64,000 nucleotides of DNA from Lichenifustis flavocetrariae (GCF_026130545.1 NZ_JAMOIM010000003.1:124001-188000), one strand, 5' to 3'; counted from the first letter of the stretch, positions 8,805-18,364 are shown. The notes: a model not told the origin generated them from the sequence alone. Numbers and translations are program-made.

Positions 8805-9383
8805 CTCGGGCGCAACAACGGCATGCTTGTGGTCAGCAATCGAACTCGCAACGAAACCACCGGCCCTCGTCTTTAAGTTTTTATTAACCAAGAGGATGTA
8901 GAACAGTTCAAATTTCAGCATGAAAAAATCCGTCGAAAACAAAACGACTTGAAACGGAAGCCGACGGACATGTTCAGGACGCGGTGTCCTTCCCCCCGTC
9001 TCACGAAAGCCCTTCACCAGGGGAACGGACTGCGTAAAAACCCCTCTATTTGGCGAATCCGGTCGCCGCTCGTTAAAGTTCATTTCAAAAATAACGAAAT
9101 CTCAGCTTTCGCTTTCGACTTCCAACGAAACGATACCACCTCTGCGGGTAGGCCATCGGGGCTGAAGAGATCAGAAAACCAAAGGGAGGTCAGCCTATTT
9201 CGACGCGATCGGACTGACTCAGCAGCATTGTCGCTTTTGCGCAACAAAAGGGGTGGAAGGGCGCGGATGCGGGATCGGTGCGACTCTTCGAAGGTTCTCC
9301 GGCGTCGATGACCGGAGAAACCCTCCTGCCTTGTGGTATATCCGCAGTCCGGGCTTCGTCGATGGGTTTACGGTTCAGCCGTC
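8805..9383. other. AT-richer divergent intergenic region between autotransporter and cyclase genes
   Basis: About 580 bases separate the preferred autotransporter start from the cyclase start. The part from about 8870 to 9130 is markedly richer in A and T than its surroundings (runs such as TTTTTATTAACC and AAAATAACGAAAT), as expected for a regulatory region. The autotransporter frame is open through much of it, so an N-terminal extension cannot be excluded. No promoter hexamers stand out clearly. Confidence 0.4.
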
Positions 9384-11576
9384 ATGAGGGTATCCCGCGC
9401 CTACCTTGTCATCTTCTTCCTTCTCTATGTGGTGACGCTCGCGCTGTTCGTGGTGCAGCCGCCGTGGCTCCTCGACTTGCGCAACTTCGTGTTCGACCGC
9501 TATCAGGCGCTGGACACACCAGCGTACGATCCGGCGACACCGGTACGGATCGTCGCGATCGATGAGGCGAGCCTCGCGAAATATGGGCAATGGCCCTGGC
9601 CGCGGACTCGGCTCGCCGAGCTCGTGGATCGTCTGGCCGACCGAGGCGCCGCTACGGCAGCCTTCGATATCATTTTCGCAGAACCCGATCGCCTGAGCCT
9701 CGAACAGGTCGTCGGCGGGTTGCCCGATGGCACGATCAAAAGTGACTTCGAACAGCACCTGAGCGGCGCCGAGACGAATGACGCGCTGTTGTCGCGCGCG
9801 GTTGCGCGCCTGCCGACGGCGCTGGGCATGACAATGACGCAAGGTGCAAGCCGACCGGACTGGGCGGCCAAGTTCGGCTTGGTCTATGCGGGGGATCCGC
9901 CAGCCGCATTCTTGCCGGTCTTTGCTTCCGCGCTTCTCCCACTCGCCCAATTGCGCGAGGCGGCCCAGGGGCTTGGGGCCACGAACTGGCTGCCCGATCA
10001 TGACCAGATCGTCCGCCGCGTGCCGCTCCTGCTGCGCTGCGGCGATGCGATCGTGCCCTCGCTGGCCATGGAGGCCCTTCGGCTCGCCCAGGGTGCGTCG
10101 ACCTATGTGGTGCGGAGTTCCAACGCGAGCGGCACGACGGCATTCGGGCAGCACACAGGGCTCAACGCCATCAAGGTCGGCGATTTCGAGATCGCTACGG
10201 GTTCGGACGGCAGCATCCGGCCGCGCTACACACACACAAACGCGGCGCGCTACATCTCGGCCGCTGAGGTGCTCGACGGCACGATGCCGGAAGACGCGGT
10301 GCGCGGGCGCATCGTCCTGATCGGTACGCCGGTGACCGGGCTCGGCGACGTAAAGGCGACCCCGCTCGATGCCGTCGTGCCGGGCGTCGAGATCCATGCG
10401 CAGGTCCTGGAGCAATTGCTGGCCGGCAAGCTTCTGTCCCGACCGGATTGGGGACCCGGTCTCGAATTGTTCGCGACCCTCGTGTTTCTCACGCTGCTGG
10501 CCACCACCCTGCCCCGCCTGCCGCCGTCGCTCGCAGCGCTTCTGTCGCTTCTGGCGGCCGTTTTCATTCTCGTCGGCTCCTGGGTGGGATTCACGCATTA
10601 CAATCTGTTGCTTGATCCGGCCTTTCCCTGCCTCGTGATCGGCACGGCCTATCTGTCCGGCGCCTCCTCGCTCTGGGAATCGGAACTGCAGAGCGAGCGG
10701 CAGGTCCGGCGCGCCTTCGGCAAATTCGTGTCGCCCGCCGTCGTGTCTCGGATTGCCGAAAACCCGCGTCTGCTCGTGCTGAGCGGCGAAACGCGCGAAC
10801 TGACCATCCTGTTTTCGGACCTGCGTAGTTTTTCGACCATTTCCGAGAGCCTGAGCGCGTCCGAAGTCGCTCATTTCCTCAACACCTATCTCACGCCCAT
10901 GACCGACGTGATCCTGGCTCACGAGGGAACGATCGATAAATATATCGGGGACGCCATCGTGGCTTTCTGGAACGCCCCGCTCGATGTCGCGGATCATTCC
11001 CGCCGGGCCGTCGAGGCCGCCCTTGCCATGCGGGCCGCGCTCGTCGCTTTCAACGAGGAGCAGGATCGATTGGCCGCACTCGGCCAGAAAACCGTGCGCA
11101 ACGTCCGGATGGGGCTTGGCCTCAACCGCGGGGCCTGCAGCGTCGGCAATATGGGATCGCAGCAGCGCTTCGATTATTCGGCGCTCGGAGACCCGATGAA
11201 TGTCGCGGCCCGTCTGGAGGCCCTGACCAAATCCTATCAGGTCGACATCCTGGCGACCGCGAGCGTCCTCAAGGAGGTGCCGGACTTCGCGTGGCTGGAG
11301 GTCGACGAGGTGCGGGTGAAGGGTCGCTCGGGCGTGACGCAACTCTTCACGATCGTGGGCGATGAAGCCTATGCGGCGTCACCTGCCTTCAAGGCGCTGG
11401 CAGGGGCGCATGAAGAACTCCTCGCCGCGACCCGGGACGGTGAATTCCGGACGGCCGCCCGCCTCGCACAAAATCTTGCCGGGTCCGTCGAACCGCGATG
11501 GCGGCCCTTCTACCAAGCCCTCGAATTGCGCTGCCGGGATCTGGCGCGACAATTGCCCCAGCCCGAGACCGCTTAG
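9384..11576 (+). CDS. CHASE2 domain class III adenylate/guanylate cyclase
   Basis: A 730-residue inner-membrane receptor. A first membrane helix lies at about 7-24. A periplasmic CHASE2 domain (about 35-345; VRIVAIDEASLAKYGQWPWPR near its start, GRIVLIGTPVTGLGDVKATP near its end) is followed by three membrane helices (about 360-435). The class III cyclase domain spans about 475-655: LFSDLRSFS and KYIGDAIVAFW supply the two metal-binding aspartates, and RFDYSALGDPMNVAARLE is the second signature. It should make cAMP or cGMP from NTP in response to a periplasmic signal. At the purine-selecting DYTALGD position it has Ser for Thr. The ATG at 9384 starts right before the first helix; an in-frame start at 9333 adds 17 unlikely residues. 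Confidence 0.92.
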   Translation: MRVSRAYLVIFFLLYVVTLALFVVQPPWLLDLRNFVFDRYQALDTPAYDPATPVRIVAIDEASLAKYGQWPWPRTRLAELVDRLADRGAATAAFDIIFAEPDRLSLEQVVGGLPDGTIKSDFEQHLSGAETNDALLSRAVARLPTALGMTMTQGASRPDWAAKFGLVYAGDPPAAFLPVFASALLPLAQLREAAQGLGATNWLPDHDQIVRRVPLLLRCGDAIVPSLAMEALRLAQGASTYVVRSSNASGTTAFGQHTGLNAIKVGDFEIATGSDGSIRPRYTHTNAARYISAAEVLDGTMPEDAVRGRIVLIGTPVTGLGDVKATPLDAVVPGVEIHAQVLEQLLAGKLLSRPDWGPGLELFATLVFLTLLATTLPRLPPSLAALLSLLAAVFILVGSWVGFTHYNLLLDPAFPCLVIGTAYLSGASSLWESELQSERQVRRAFGKFVSPAVVSRIAENPRLLVLSGETRELTILFSDLRSFSTISESLSASEVAHFLNTYLTPMTDVILAHEGTIDKYIGDAIVAFWNAPLDVADHSRRAVEAALAMRAALVAFNEEQDRLAALGQKTVRNVRMGLGLNRGACSVGNMGSQQRFDYSALGDPMNVAARLEALTKSYQVDILATASVLKEVPDFAWLEVDEVRVKGRSGVTQLFTIVGDEAYAASPAFKALAGAHEELLAATRDGEFRTAARLAQNLAGSVEPRWRPFYQALELRCRDLARQLPQPETA

Positions 11577-11605
11577 CCCCAGGCGACGATCATCGGAAAC
11601 GGCCA

Positions 11606-11621
11606 TTCGCTGCCGAGCGAA
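11606..11621. terminator. Small hairpin between convergent cyclase and FecR genes
   Basis: TTCGCT and AGCGAA form a perfect 6-bp stem around GCCG in the 63-base gap between the two convergent stop codons. It has no T tract; a bidirectional terminator is plausible. Confidence 0.35.
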
Positions 11622-11639
11622 CAGCAGCGTTTCAGAGGC

Positions 11640-12446
11640 TCAATCCGGGTCCGGATTGGCGTAGCACAGGGCCGGATTGTTCGGATCGAGCGGCGCGTTG
11701 CCGACGGGTTCGGCGGTGGCGACAGTCGAGCTGACCGAACAGAGCCCACCGCCCCCCGCACAAAAATTGCCGGCGAAATTGACCGGAGTCGAAGACAAGG
11801 CCGCCTTGCGGGCCGTCACCCGCGCGGTCTGGTTCGGCTGCGTCAAGTCCTGGCAATGAAACTGGCCGAGCTTCGCCTTGCTGAGCTTGCGCGGATCGCC
11901 GTCGAAATTGGCACGCGGACAGATCACCACCTCACCCTCGACCAACGTGAGATTGGTGACGCCACGGGCGACCGAGAGTTCGAAGATGGTGCCGCGAACC
12001 CCGATCGTCGCGGTGCTGGTCTTGAGCTGATAGGCTCCCTTATCCGAACCGCCGGTCGTGAACCGGAATGCGCCGGCCGCGAAATTCACCGTCGCCTTGG
12101 CGTAGCTGGTGTCTCCCTTGTAGACGAAGCGGTCGAGTTTCACGAGGGAGGTCGGCCCCAGCGCGAGATTGGTCTGATCCGAAAACACGAATTTGGCGGC
12201 CGAATCGAGGCCGGTCTTGACCTGCTCGTTCATGAACACGTCGTCGCCAAGCGAAATCGGCTTCGCCTGGCTGGCGGCGATCTGCGACACCTCGTTCTTG
12301 GCCAAGGCCGTATTGCCGATCCGGCTCTCGGCCCGCAGTGGCGTGCCTGACAAAGCCAGCCCCGCCGCGATGAGCGCGAGAGATCGCGCGTTCGACGTCT
12401 TTCGTGCCGACGCAATCTGCACAGTCTGTCGACTACAATGGGGCAT
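11640..12446 (-). CDS. Exported FecR domain-containing protein
   Basis: From the ATG at 12446 the protein has 268 residues: a basic N-terminus, a hydrophobic core (SLALIAAGLALSGTPLRAES) ending in a signal-peptidase-like site, then a FecR domain. The domain is seen in DQTNLALGPTSLVKLDRFVY (about 85-105) and STATIGVRGTIFELSVARG (about 150-170). Classical FecR proteins are membrane-spanning anti-sigma regulators. This one has no cytoplasmic domain and looks fully periplasmic, with four cysteines (VICPRANF, FHCQDL, NFCAGG, LCSVSS) in the C-terminal third. It is convergent with the CHASE2 cyclase. Such stand-alone FecR proteins often sit beside CHASE2 proteins, which suggests a partner or ligand role (inference). 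Confidence 0.85.
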   Translation of the reverse strand: MPHCSRQTVQIASARKTSNARSLALIAAGLALSGTPLRAESRIGNTALAKNEVSQIAASQAKPISLGDDVFMNEQVKTGLDSAAKFVFSDQTNLALGPTSLVKLDRFVYKGDTSYAKATVNFAAGAFRFTTGGSDKGAYQLKTSTATIGVRGTIFELSVARGVTNLTLVEGEVVICPRANFDGDPRKLSKAKLGQFHCQDLTQPNQTARVTARKAALSSTPVNFAGNFCAGGGGLCSVSSTVATAEPVGNAPLDPNNPALCYANPDPD

Positions 12447-12678
12447 GACCCGACCTTGAAATGAAGTGATAATCGAAAGAAGTCGATGGTGGCGGATGAA
12501 CGGTCCATCGTCAAACCCGCGACCTGCGGGATTCCGGGTTGGCGCGGCGCACCACATCTGTCCTACACTGGGATCACCCCTTTAGCGGCTGTGTTTCAGT
12601 ATGTTTTTCAGACAAGTGTGTTCCTTCGGCCACGCTATTCCGGTTGCAGATGGGTCGAAGCGGCTGAGACGCGGTCAT

Positions 12679-13263
12679 ATGGCGGCTCGGATCGGTCTCC
12701 CGATGGCGCTGGCCGGTTTGCTCCATCCTTCGTGGGTCGGGGCCGCTTCCTCAGGGCCGCAGCCGGCGGCCAAGCCGACACAGGGCGCGGCAACCGCTGC
12801 AACCGAACCCGGCATGACCACGGCGAGCTTCGATGATTGGATGCTGCGTTGTCAGCGCGCCGGGACGCCCGAGAAGCCGGTACGCCTCTGCGAGGTGGCC
12901 GAGACGGTTCAGTTGCAAGGCCAGCCTGGACCCATCGCCCGCGTGGCGATCGGGCGCTTGAGCAAGAGCGATCCACTTCGTTTCACGGTTCTGCTTCCGC
13001 CCAATGTTTCATTTCCGAGCGTCATTCGCGTGGGGCTCGGAGACAAGGACCCGGCCCCGCTTGAACTCGCCTGGCGGCGCTGTCTGCCAGGCACGTGCGT
13101 GGGCGAGGCCGAGATCCACGACGAGACCTTGAAACTCTGGCGTTCTGCGACCGAACCGGGGCGCATCGTGTTCAAGGATTCCGGCAATCGCGACATCGTG
13201 GTGCCGCTCTCGATGAAAGGCTTGGCCCCCGCACTCGACGCCCTCGCCAAGGAGGGGATCTAA
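12679..13263 (+). CDS. Invasion-associated locus B (IalB) family periplasmic protein
   Basis: 194 residues from the ATG at 12679, with a signal peptide (MAARIGLPMALAGLLHPSWV, then a small-residue cleavage region) and a Pro/Ala/Thr linker. The IalB domain begins at FDDWMLRCQ (about 50) and includes RLCEVAETVQLQGQ, the conserved LPPNVSFPS and a CLPGTCVGEAEI disulfide-like pair. IalB family proteins are small exported proteins first named in Bartonella; their molecular role is not well defined and they are widespread in non-pathogenic Hyphomicrobiales. A longer in-frame start at 12601 lacks a signal-peptide pattern. The gene ends at a strong hairpin shared with surf1. Confidence 0.85.
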   Translation: MAARIGLPMALAGLLHPSWVGAASSGPQPAAKPTQGAATAATEPGMTTASFDDWMLRCQRAGTPEKPVRLCEVAETVQLQGQPGPIARVAIGRLSKSDPLRFTVLLPPNVSFPSVIRVGLGDKDPAPLELAWRRCLPGTCVGEAEIHDETLKLWRSATEPGRIVFKDSGNRDIVVPLSMKGLAPALDALAKEGI

Positions 13264-13274
13264 ATCGCGCGCCA

Positions 13275-13300
13275 CCTCGATCCGCTCACCCGGATCGAGG
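13275..13300. terminator. Bidirectional terminator hairpin between ialB-like gene and surf1
   Basis: A perfect 10-bp stem (CCTCGATCCG with CGGATCGAGG) around the loop CTCACC fills nearly all of the 39-base gap between two convergent stop codons. It lacks a T tract on either side, but position and symmetry make termination its likely job. Confidence 0.6.
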
Positions 13301-13302
13301 TC

Positions 13303-14118
13303 TCAGTTCACTGACGCGGCTGGCCCGCTCCGGCCTGATCGCCACTGGCCTGGTGCACCAATCTGGTGGCGGCGACGCCATTCGTCGCGCGCGATCCATA
13401 CGCCCCCACCCGCCAGCATAGTCGCAAGCGAATACCACGTGAGCGCATAGACCAGGTGGTTGTTGGGGAAGCGGATCACGGTCAGCCCTCCGACCGGGAG
13501 AGCCTCGGGCAACGCCGCAGCGTCGGCATCGACAAAATAGGGCGCCGTGTCTCTTAAGCCACGCGCGGCCGCGATCGCCGCGACGTCGCGCGAGAACCAG
13601 CGGTTCCCGGCCGGATCGTTGCTGCGCAGAAAGCCGCCGTTGGGTTCTGTCAACCGCAGCAAGCCGGTGACCGTCGTCTCTGCGGTGATCTGGCCTGCCG
13701 CACGCGAGGCCGGGTCGCGACGCTCGGGCGGCACGAAGCCACGGTTGATCAGAACGATGCCGCCATCCGCCATTTGCAATGGGGTCAGCACCCAGAAGCC
13801 GGGACCCAAGGCGGTCACGGCCTGCACAAGCGTTTCACGATCGTTCAGGAACGTCCCTGTGAGCCGCACGTGCCGGTATTCATCGGCCGACGCCGTCACG
13901 CGCGGCCATTCCGCCCGTCCGGGCGGGGGCTTGGGCGTCGCATGGACGCGGGCATCGACCCGGGCGATGAGGTCGAGCTTCCACGACAGACGATGCACCT
14001 GCCAGGTGCCGAGCGCCAACAACAGCACCGTGCCGAGGATGATGCCGATCGACAGGACCCACAGCGCGACGCCAGATCGCGCGCTTCCCTCCGGAACCGA
14101 AGATCCGGAGGCCGTCAT
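13303..14118 (-). CDS. SURF1 family cytochrome oxidase assembly protein
   Basis: 271 residues with the SURF1 layout: an N-terminal membrane helix (about 15-37), a periplasmic domain with LGTWQVHRLSWK at its start, the signature VLINRGFVPPERRDP (about 120-135), and a C-terminal helix after NNHLVYALTWYSLATMLAGG. SURF1 proteins help insert or retain heme a-type cofactors in heme-copper oxidases. It is the last gene of the cyoABCD operon: its ATG overlaps the cyoD stop (TGATG at 14116-14120), so translation is likely coupled. A longer upstream frame is an artefact of the overlap with cyoD. Confidence 0.92.
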   Translation of the reverse strand: MTASGSSVPEGSARSGVALWVLSIGIILGTVLLLALGTWQVHRLSWKLDLIARVDARVHATPKPPPGRAEWPRVTASADEYRHVRLTGTFLNDRETLVQAVTALGPGFWVLTPLQMADGGIVLINRGFVPPERRDPASRAAGQITAETTVTGLLRLTEPNGGFLRSNDPAGNRWFSRDVAAIAAARGLRDTAPYFVDADAAALPEALPVGGLTVIRFPNNHLVYALTWYSLATMLAGGGVWIARDEWRRRHQIGAPGQWRSGRSGPAASVN

Positions 14119-14504
14119 CAGGGCATGCTGCCCATGTCGTGCACCGACATGACCTGCATGTTCGCGTTGAGATGATACATGATCCACAACGAGCCCATGA
14201 TGGCGATCGCCACCAGCACCAACGTGAAGATAAGCGCCAACATCGTCCAACCGCCCTCCGACTGGGTGTTCATGTGGAGGAAATAGACCATGTGGACCAC
14301 GATCTGGATGACCGCGAGTCCCATGATCAGGAAGGCGGTGACCTGCGTGTTCTCGAACACATGCGCCATCACCAGCCAGAACGGAACGGCGGTGAGGATC
14401 ACAGAGCAAACGAAGCCGGTGACATAGCCCTTCAGGCTGCCGTGACCCGCCTCGTTGTGGTCGTGCAGGACCTGGACGTGGACACTATTGTCTGCGGCAC
14501 TCAT
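14118..14504 (-). CDS. cyoD: Cytochrome o ubiquinol oxidase subunit IV
   Basis: 128 residues with three membrane helices and the family pattern GSLKGYVTGFVCSVILTAVP, then VIQIVVHMVYFLHMN, close to E. coli CyoD. It is an accessory subunit of the bo3 quinol oxidase, thought to help assembly of the CuB site. The ATG at 14504 overlaps the cyoC stop (ATGA), and the upstream extension of the open frame lies wholly inside cyoC, so the short form is right. Confidence 0.93.
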   Translation of the reverse strand: MSAADNSVHVQVLHDHNEAGHGSLKGYVTGFVCSVILTAVPFWLVMAHVFENTQVTAFLIMGLAVIQIVVHMVYFLHMNTQSEGGWTMLALIFTLVLVAIAIMGSLWIMYHLNANMQVMSVHDMGSMP

Positions 14505-15136
14505 GGGAGGACACTCAGCAGGTAGACAAAGGAAAAGACGCCGATCCACACCACATCGAGAAAGTGCCAGAACATGGAGAGGCACATCAGGCGGCGCTTG
14601 TTTTCGGGAACAAGGCCGCGCTGCGCCACCTGCACCATCAGGGTCATGAGCCAGATGATGCCGACCGACACGTGCAGCCCGTGCGTTCCCACAAGGGTGA
14701 AGAAGGCCGACAGAAAGGCACTGCGCTGCGGTCCTGCCCCCTCATGGATCAGGTGGACGAACTCGTTGAGTTCGAGGCCCACGAAGGCGACACCGAAAAG
14801 GCCCGTGACGAGCAGCCACAACTGGGTTGCGCCGATGCGGTTCTTCTCCATGGACAACATGGCGAAGCCGTAGGTGATCGACGACAGGAGCAGCATGGAC
14901 GTGTTGAGCGCCACCGTCCCGAGATCGAACAGATTGGCCGGTGTCGGTCCCGCGGCGTAAGAACGACCGTAGACACCGTAGCACGCGAACAGGACCGCGA
15001 AGATGAGACAATCGCTCATCAGGTAGATCCAGAAGCCGAGCATGGTCCCGCCCTCGGCGTGTCCATGCTCTTCGGCGACGTAGAATTGCAGGTCCTGGTC
15101 GGATCCGGCCACGACGCCGGTTGTTGGGTGGCTCAC
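14501..15136 (-). CDS. cyoC: Cytochrome o ubiquinol oxidase subunit III
   Basis: 211 residues with five predicted helices, starting at LGFWIYLMSDCLIFAVLFACY (helix 1) and ending WHFLDVVWIGVFSFVYLLS, the usual COX3/CyoC end. Subunit III packs against subunit I of the proton-pumping bo3 oxidase in the inner membrane. The gene follows cyoB with a 10-bp gap and overlaps cyoD by 4 bp. Confidence 0.95.
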   Translation of the reverse strand: MSHPTTGVVAGSDQDLQFYVAEEHGHAEGGTMLGFWIYLMSDCLIFAVLFACYGVYGRSYAAGPTPANLFDLGTVALNTSMLLLSSITYGFAMLSMEKNRIGATQLWLLVTGLFGVAFVGLELNEFVHLIHEGAGPQRSAFLSAFFTLVGTHGLHVSVGIIWLMTLMVQVAQRGLVPENKRRLMCLSMFWHFLDVVWIGVFSFVYLLSVLP

Positions 15137-15146
15137 CGTCTTGCCC

Positions 15147-17150
15147 TCAAACCTTTGCCAGGAGTGCGCGCGTGCGCCGGTCTTCGACCCGTACCACCTC
15201 GTAGTCCGGGATGGTGAAATCGCGGTCGTAATTGAAGGTGTGGACGATCGTGGCCACCAATGCGCCGAGCAGGCTCAGCGCCGCCAGCCACCAGATGTAC
15301 CAGATCATGGCGAGGCCGAACACGGTACAGAGTCCCGCGATGATGACGCCCGCCCCGGTGCTCTTGGGCATGTGGATCGATCGGTAGCCGTGCACCGGTC
15401 GGACATAGCCGCGCTGCTTCATATCGGACCAGGCGTCGAGGTCATGGATCATCGGCGTGAAGGCGAAATTGTATTCGGGCGGCGGCGATGAGGTCGACCA
15501 TTCGAGCGTGCGCCCGTTCCACGGATCTCCCGTCGTGTCACGCAGGGCCTCGCGGTTCCGCACGCTGACGAAGAGCTGCATCAGGAACGACCCGATACCG
15601 GCCGCGATCAGCAAGGCGCCGAAAGCCGCGGTAACGAACCAAATCTGGAGGTTGGGATCGTCGAAGTGATTGAGCCGCCGCGTCACACCCATCAGGCCCA
15701 GCACATAGAGCGGCATGAAGGCGAAGTAGAAACCGACGACCCAGAACCAGAACGACATCTTGCCCCAGAACGGGTCGAGCTTAAACCCGAAGGCCTTCGG
15801 GAACCAGTAGCTGATTCCCGCCATCACGCCGAAGAACACGCCGCCGATGATGACGTTGTGGAAATGCGCGACGAGGAACAGCGAGTTGTGCAGCATGAAG
15901 TCGGCCGGCGGCACAGCCAGCAGAACACCCGTCATACCACCGATCGTAAAGGTGAACATGAAGGCCACGGTCCACATCATCGGCAATTCGAAGCGAATGC
16001 GGCCACGGTACATGGTGAACAGCCAGTTGAAGATCTTGGCGCCCGTCGGGATCGAGATGATCATCGTCGTGATGCCGAAGAACGAGTTCACGCTCGCGCC
16101 CGATCCCATCGTGAAGAAGTGATGCAGCCACACGAGGTAAGACAGGATGGTGATCACCACCGTGGCATAGACCATCGACGCATAGCCGAAGAGTCGCTTG
16201 CCGCAGAAGGTGGAGGTCACCTCGGAGAAGATCCCGAAGGCCGGGAGGATGAGAATATACACCTCCGGATGCCCCCAGACCCAGATCAGGTTGAAGTACA
16301 TCATCGGGTTGCCGCCGAGATCGTTCGTGAAGAAGTTCGTTCCCACGTACCGATCGAGCGACAGGAGCGCCAGGACCGCCGTCAACACCGGAAAGGAGGC
16401 GACGATCAGCACGTTGGTGCAGAGCGAGGTCCAGCAGAACACCGGCATCTTCATCATCGTCATGCCGGGCGCCCGCATCTTCACGATCGTGGCGATGAGG
16501 TTGATGCCGGAGAGAAGCGTGCCGATACCGGCGACCTGCAGGGACCAGATATAATAGTCGACACCGACCCCCGGGCTGTAGGCGGCCTCGGAGAGCGGCG
16601 GAAAGGCCAACCAGCCGGTGCGGGCGAACTCACCCACGAACAACGAGGCCATGACCGTGACGGCGCCCCCGACCGTCATCCAGAACGAGAAATTGTTGAG
16701 GAACGGGAAGGCGACGTCGCGCGCCCCGATCTGCAGCGGCACCACGAAGTTCATCAGGCCCGTGACGAAAGGCATGGCCATGAAAAAGATCATGATGACG
16801 CCATGCGCCGTGAAGACTTGGTCGTAATGGTGCGGCGGGAGGAAACCGTTGTTGTCGCCAAACGCAATGGACTGCTGCGTGCGCATCATCAGCGCATCGG
16901 CAAAACCCCGCAGCAGCATAACAAGCGCCAGAACCATGTACATGATGCCGATCTTCTTGTGATCGACGCTCGTGAACCATTCCTTCCAGAGATAACCCCA
17001 AAGGCGGAAGTAGGTCAGCGCGCCCAGGAGTGCGGCGCCTCCGACCCCGACCCCTGCAAAGGTCGCGAGCAGGATGGGTTCGTGATACGGGATCGCCTCA
17101 AGCGACAGGCGCCCGAAGATGAGTTTCTGGAGGTCCAGATTGGAGAACAT
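15147..17150 (-). CDS. cyoB: Cytochrome o ubiquinol oxidase subunit I
   Basis: 667 residues, the usual length. It is the catalytic subunit that oxidises ubiquinol, reduces O2 to water and pumps protons. Quinone-site residues of bo3 oxidases are present: Arg and Asp in [12 protein letters not shown] and the His pair in [15 protein letters not shown]. Heme and CuB ligands are seen in [17 protein letters not shown] and [11 protein letters not shown]. These quinol-site residues separate it from cytochrome c oxidase subunit I. It lies 38 bp downstream of cyoA in the minus-strand operon. Confidence 0.97.
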   Translation of the reverse strand: MFSNLDLQKLIFGRLSLEAIPYHEPILLATFAGVGVGGAALLGALTYFRLWGYLWKEWFTSVDHKKIGIMYMVLALVMLLRGFADALMMRTQQSIAFGDNNGFLPPHHYDQVFTAHGVIMIFFMAMPFVTGLMNFVVPLQIGARDVAFPFLNNFSFWMTVGGAVTVMASLFVGEFARTGWLAFPPLSEAAYSPGVGVDYYIWSLQVAGIGTLLSGINLIATIVKMRAPGMTMMKMPVFCWTSLCTNVLIVASFPVLTAVLALLSLDRYVGTNFFTNDLGGNPMMYFNLIWVWGHPEVYILILPAFGIFSEVTSTFCGKRLFGYASMVYATVVITILSYLVWLHHFFTMGSGASVNSFFGITTMIISIPTGAKIFNWLFTMYRGRIRFELPMMWTVAFMFTFTIGGMTGVLLAVPPADFMLHNSLFLVAHFHNVIIGGVFFGVMAGISYWFPKAFGFKLDPFWGKMSFWFWVVGFYFAFMPLYVLGLMGVTRRLNHFDDPNLQIWFVTAAFGALLIAAGIGSFLMQLFVSVRNREALRDTTGDPWNGRTLEWSTSSPPPEYNFAFTPMIHDLDAWSDMKQRGYVRPVHGYRSIHMPKSTGAGVIIAGLCTVFGLAMIWYIWWLAALSLLGALVATIVHTFNYDRDFTIPDYEVVRVEDRRTRALLAKV

Positions 17151-17188
17151 TGCAGTCTGCTCGTTCGAAATGCGGGTGGGGTCGCGCC

Positions 17189-18364
17189 TTAGTTCTTGTC
17201 CAGCTGTGCCGGAGCCACGTCACTGCCTGTCATGCCGGGCATGCCCTGCATGTTGTGTCCCTGACCGTCATCGTGCTGTTTCTTTTGTTGGTTCACCTGC
17301 GGCGCAACCGTCCTGGGCAGCATCCCTTGCGGTTGCACCGCAAGCGTGTTGGGTGGCCGGCCGGAAGCCGGGAAAGTCGCACCCGGGGCTTCATTGCCTT
17401 CTTCCGTCATGGCGCCGTCGTATTTCAGCCGGTCGTAGTTGGCTTCGCTATCCTTGCCGCCGCCGCCATTGGCGTCGATAAACATCATCTCGCCCATGCA
17501 CATTTTGCCGGGCTTGGCGCAGAGGTTGAGGATCTTGCCGTAGAGCCCGTCCTGGACCGACGAGTAATAATGGACCGGCTCGCTCTCGGTCGGCTTGGCC
17601 AGATCGAGATAGGCCTCCTGATCCAGGATTTTGCCCACACCCTTGAGCTTATCGATCCAGGCGTCGAAATCCTTCGTGCTCGTGCCGTGAACCTTGAAGC
17701 CCATATGCGAGAAGCCGGCTCCATTATACTGGGCCGCGAAGCCATCGTAGTCGCCGGGACGGTTGGCGACGGCATGAAGACGTGTTTCCATCCCGGCCAT
17801 GGCGTAGATCTGGCCCGCCAATGACGGCACGAAGAACGATGTCATCACCGTCGCCGAGGTGATCTTGAAGTTGATGGGTCTGTCGACCGGCACCGCGAGT
17901 TCATTGACGGCGGCCACGCCTTGGTCCGGGTAGAAGAAGAGCCATTTCCAGTCGAGAGCCACGACTTCGATCGTCAGAGGACGCACTTCCGACGCCACTG
18001 GGCGCGTCGCATCGATGCGACGCAAGGGCCGGAACGGATCGAGGACGTGGGTGCTGATCCATGTGAGGGCGCCGAGAGCGATGATGATCAGCAGCGGCGC
18101 CGTCCAGATCAGCACTTCGAGCTGGGTCGAATGGTGGAAGTCCGGATCATATTTCGCGGTCGTATTCGAAGCCCGATAGCGCCACGCGAATAGCAAAGTC
18201 ACCAGCATGACGGGCAGCACGATCAACAGCATCAGCCCGGTCGAGGCGATGATCAGGTCCCGCTCCCGCACCGCCATGTCGCCGGCTGGATTGAGAACCG
18301 ACGCCTCGCAACCGCCCAAAAGGCCAAGCAGCGGCAGAAGCATTAGATTGCGCAGGGATCTCAC
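17189..18364 (-). CDS. cyoA: Cytochrome o ubiquinol oxidase subunit II (lipoprotein)
   Basis: 391 residues from a GTG at 18364, chosen because [19 protein letters not shown] is a complete lipoprotein signal with the lipobox Cys at residue 19; an ATG at 18343 would remove the basic residues. Two membrane helices follow ([20 protein letters not shown], then an Ala/Leu/Ile-rich one). The cupredoxin-like periplasmic domain has [18 protein letters not shown] but none of the CuA cysteines, as expected for a quinol oxidase. The C-terminal tail past about residue 330 is longer than in E. coli CyoA and rich in Pro, Gln and His. Confidence 0.93.
   Translation of the reverse strand: MRSLRNLMLLPLLGLLGGCEASVLNPAGDMAVRERDLIIASTGLMLLIVLPVMLVTLLFAWRYRASNTTAKYDPDFHHSTQLEVLIWTAPLLIIIALGALTWISTHVLDPFRPLRRIDATRPVASEVRPLTIEVVALDWKWLFFYPDQGVAAVNELAVPVDRPINFKITSATVMTSFFVPSLAGQIYAMAGMETRLHAVANRPGDYDGFAAQYNGAGFSHMGFKVHGTSTKDFDAWIDKLKGVGKILDQEAYLDLAKPTESEPVHYYSSVQDGLYGKILNLCAKPGKMCMGEMMFIDANGGGGKDSEANYDRLKYDGAMTEEGNEAPGATFPASGRPPNTLAVQPQGMLPRTVAPQVNQQKKQHDDGQGHNMQGMPGMTGSDVAPAQLDKN

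Noticed and set aside
8949-9311. 120-codon basic frame in the autotransporter/cyclase gap
   Set aside because: Starts at TTG, has no Shine-Dalgarno, and has Arg/Lys-rich composition without structure.
9375-11342. 655-codon minus-strand open frame opposite the CHASE2 cyclase
   Set aside because: It is antisense to a gene with clear catalytic motifs, is His/Arg/Gln-rich without a fold pattern, and is a usual by-product of high-GC third positions.
15666-17192. 508-codon plus-strand frame opposite cyoB
   Set aside because: Very charged His/Glu/Arg composition typical of antisense frames; cyoB is certain.
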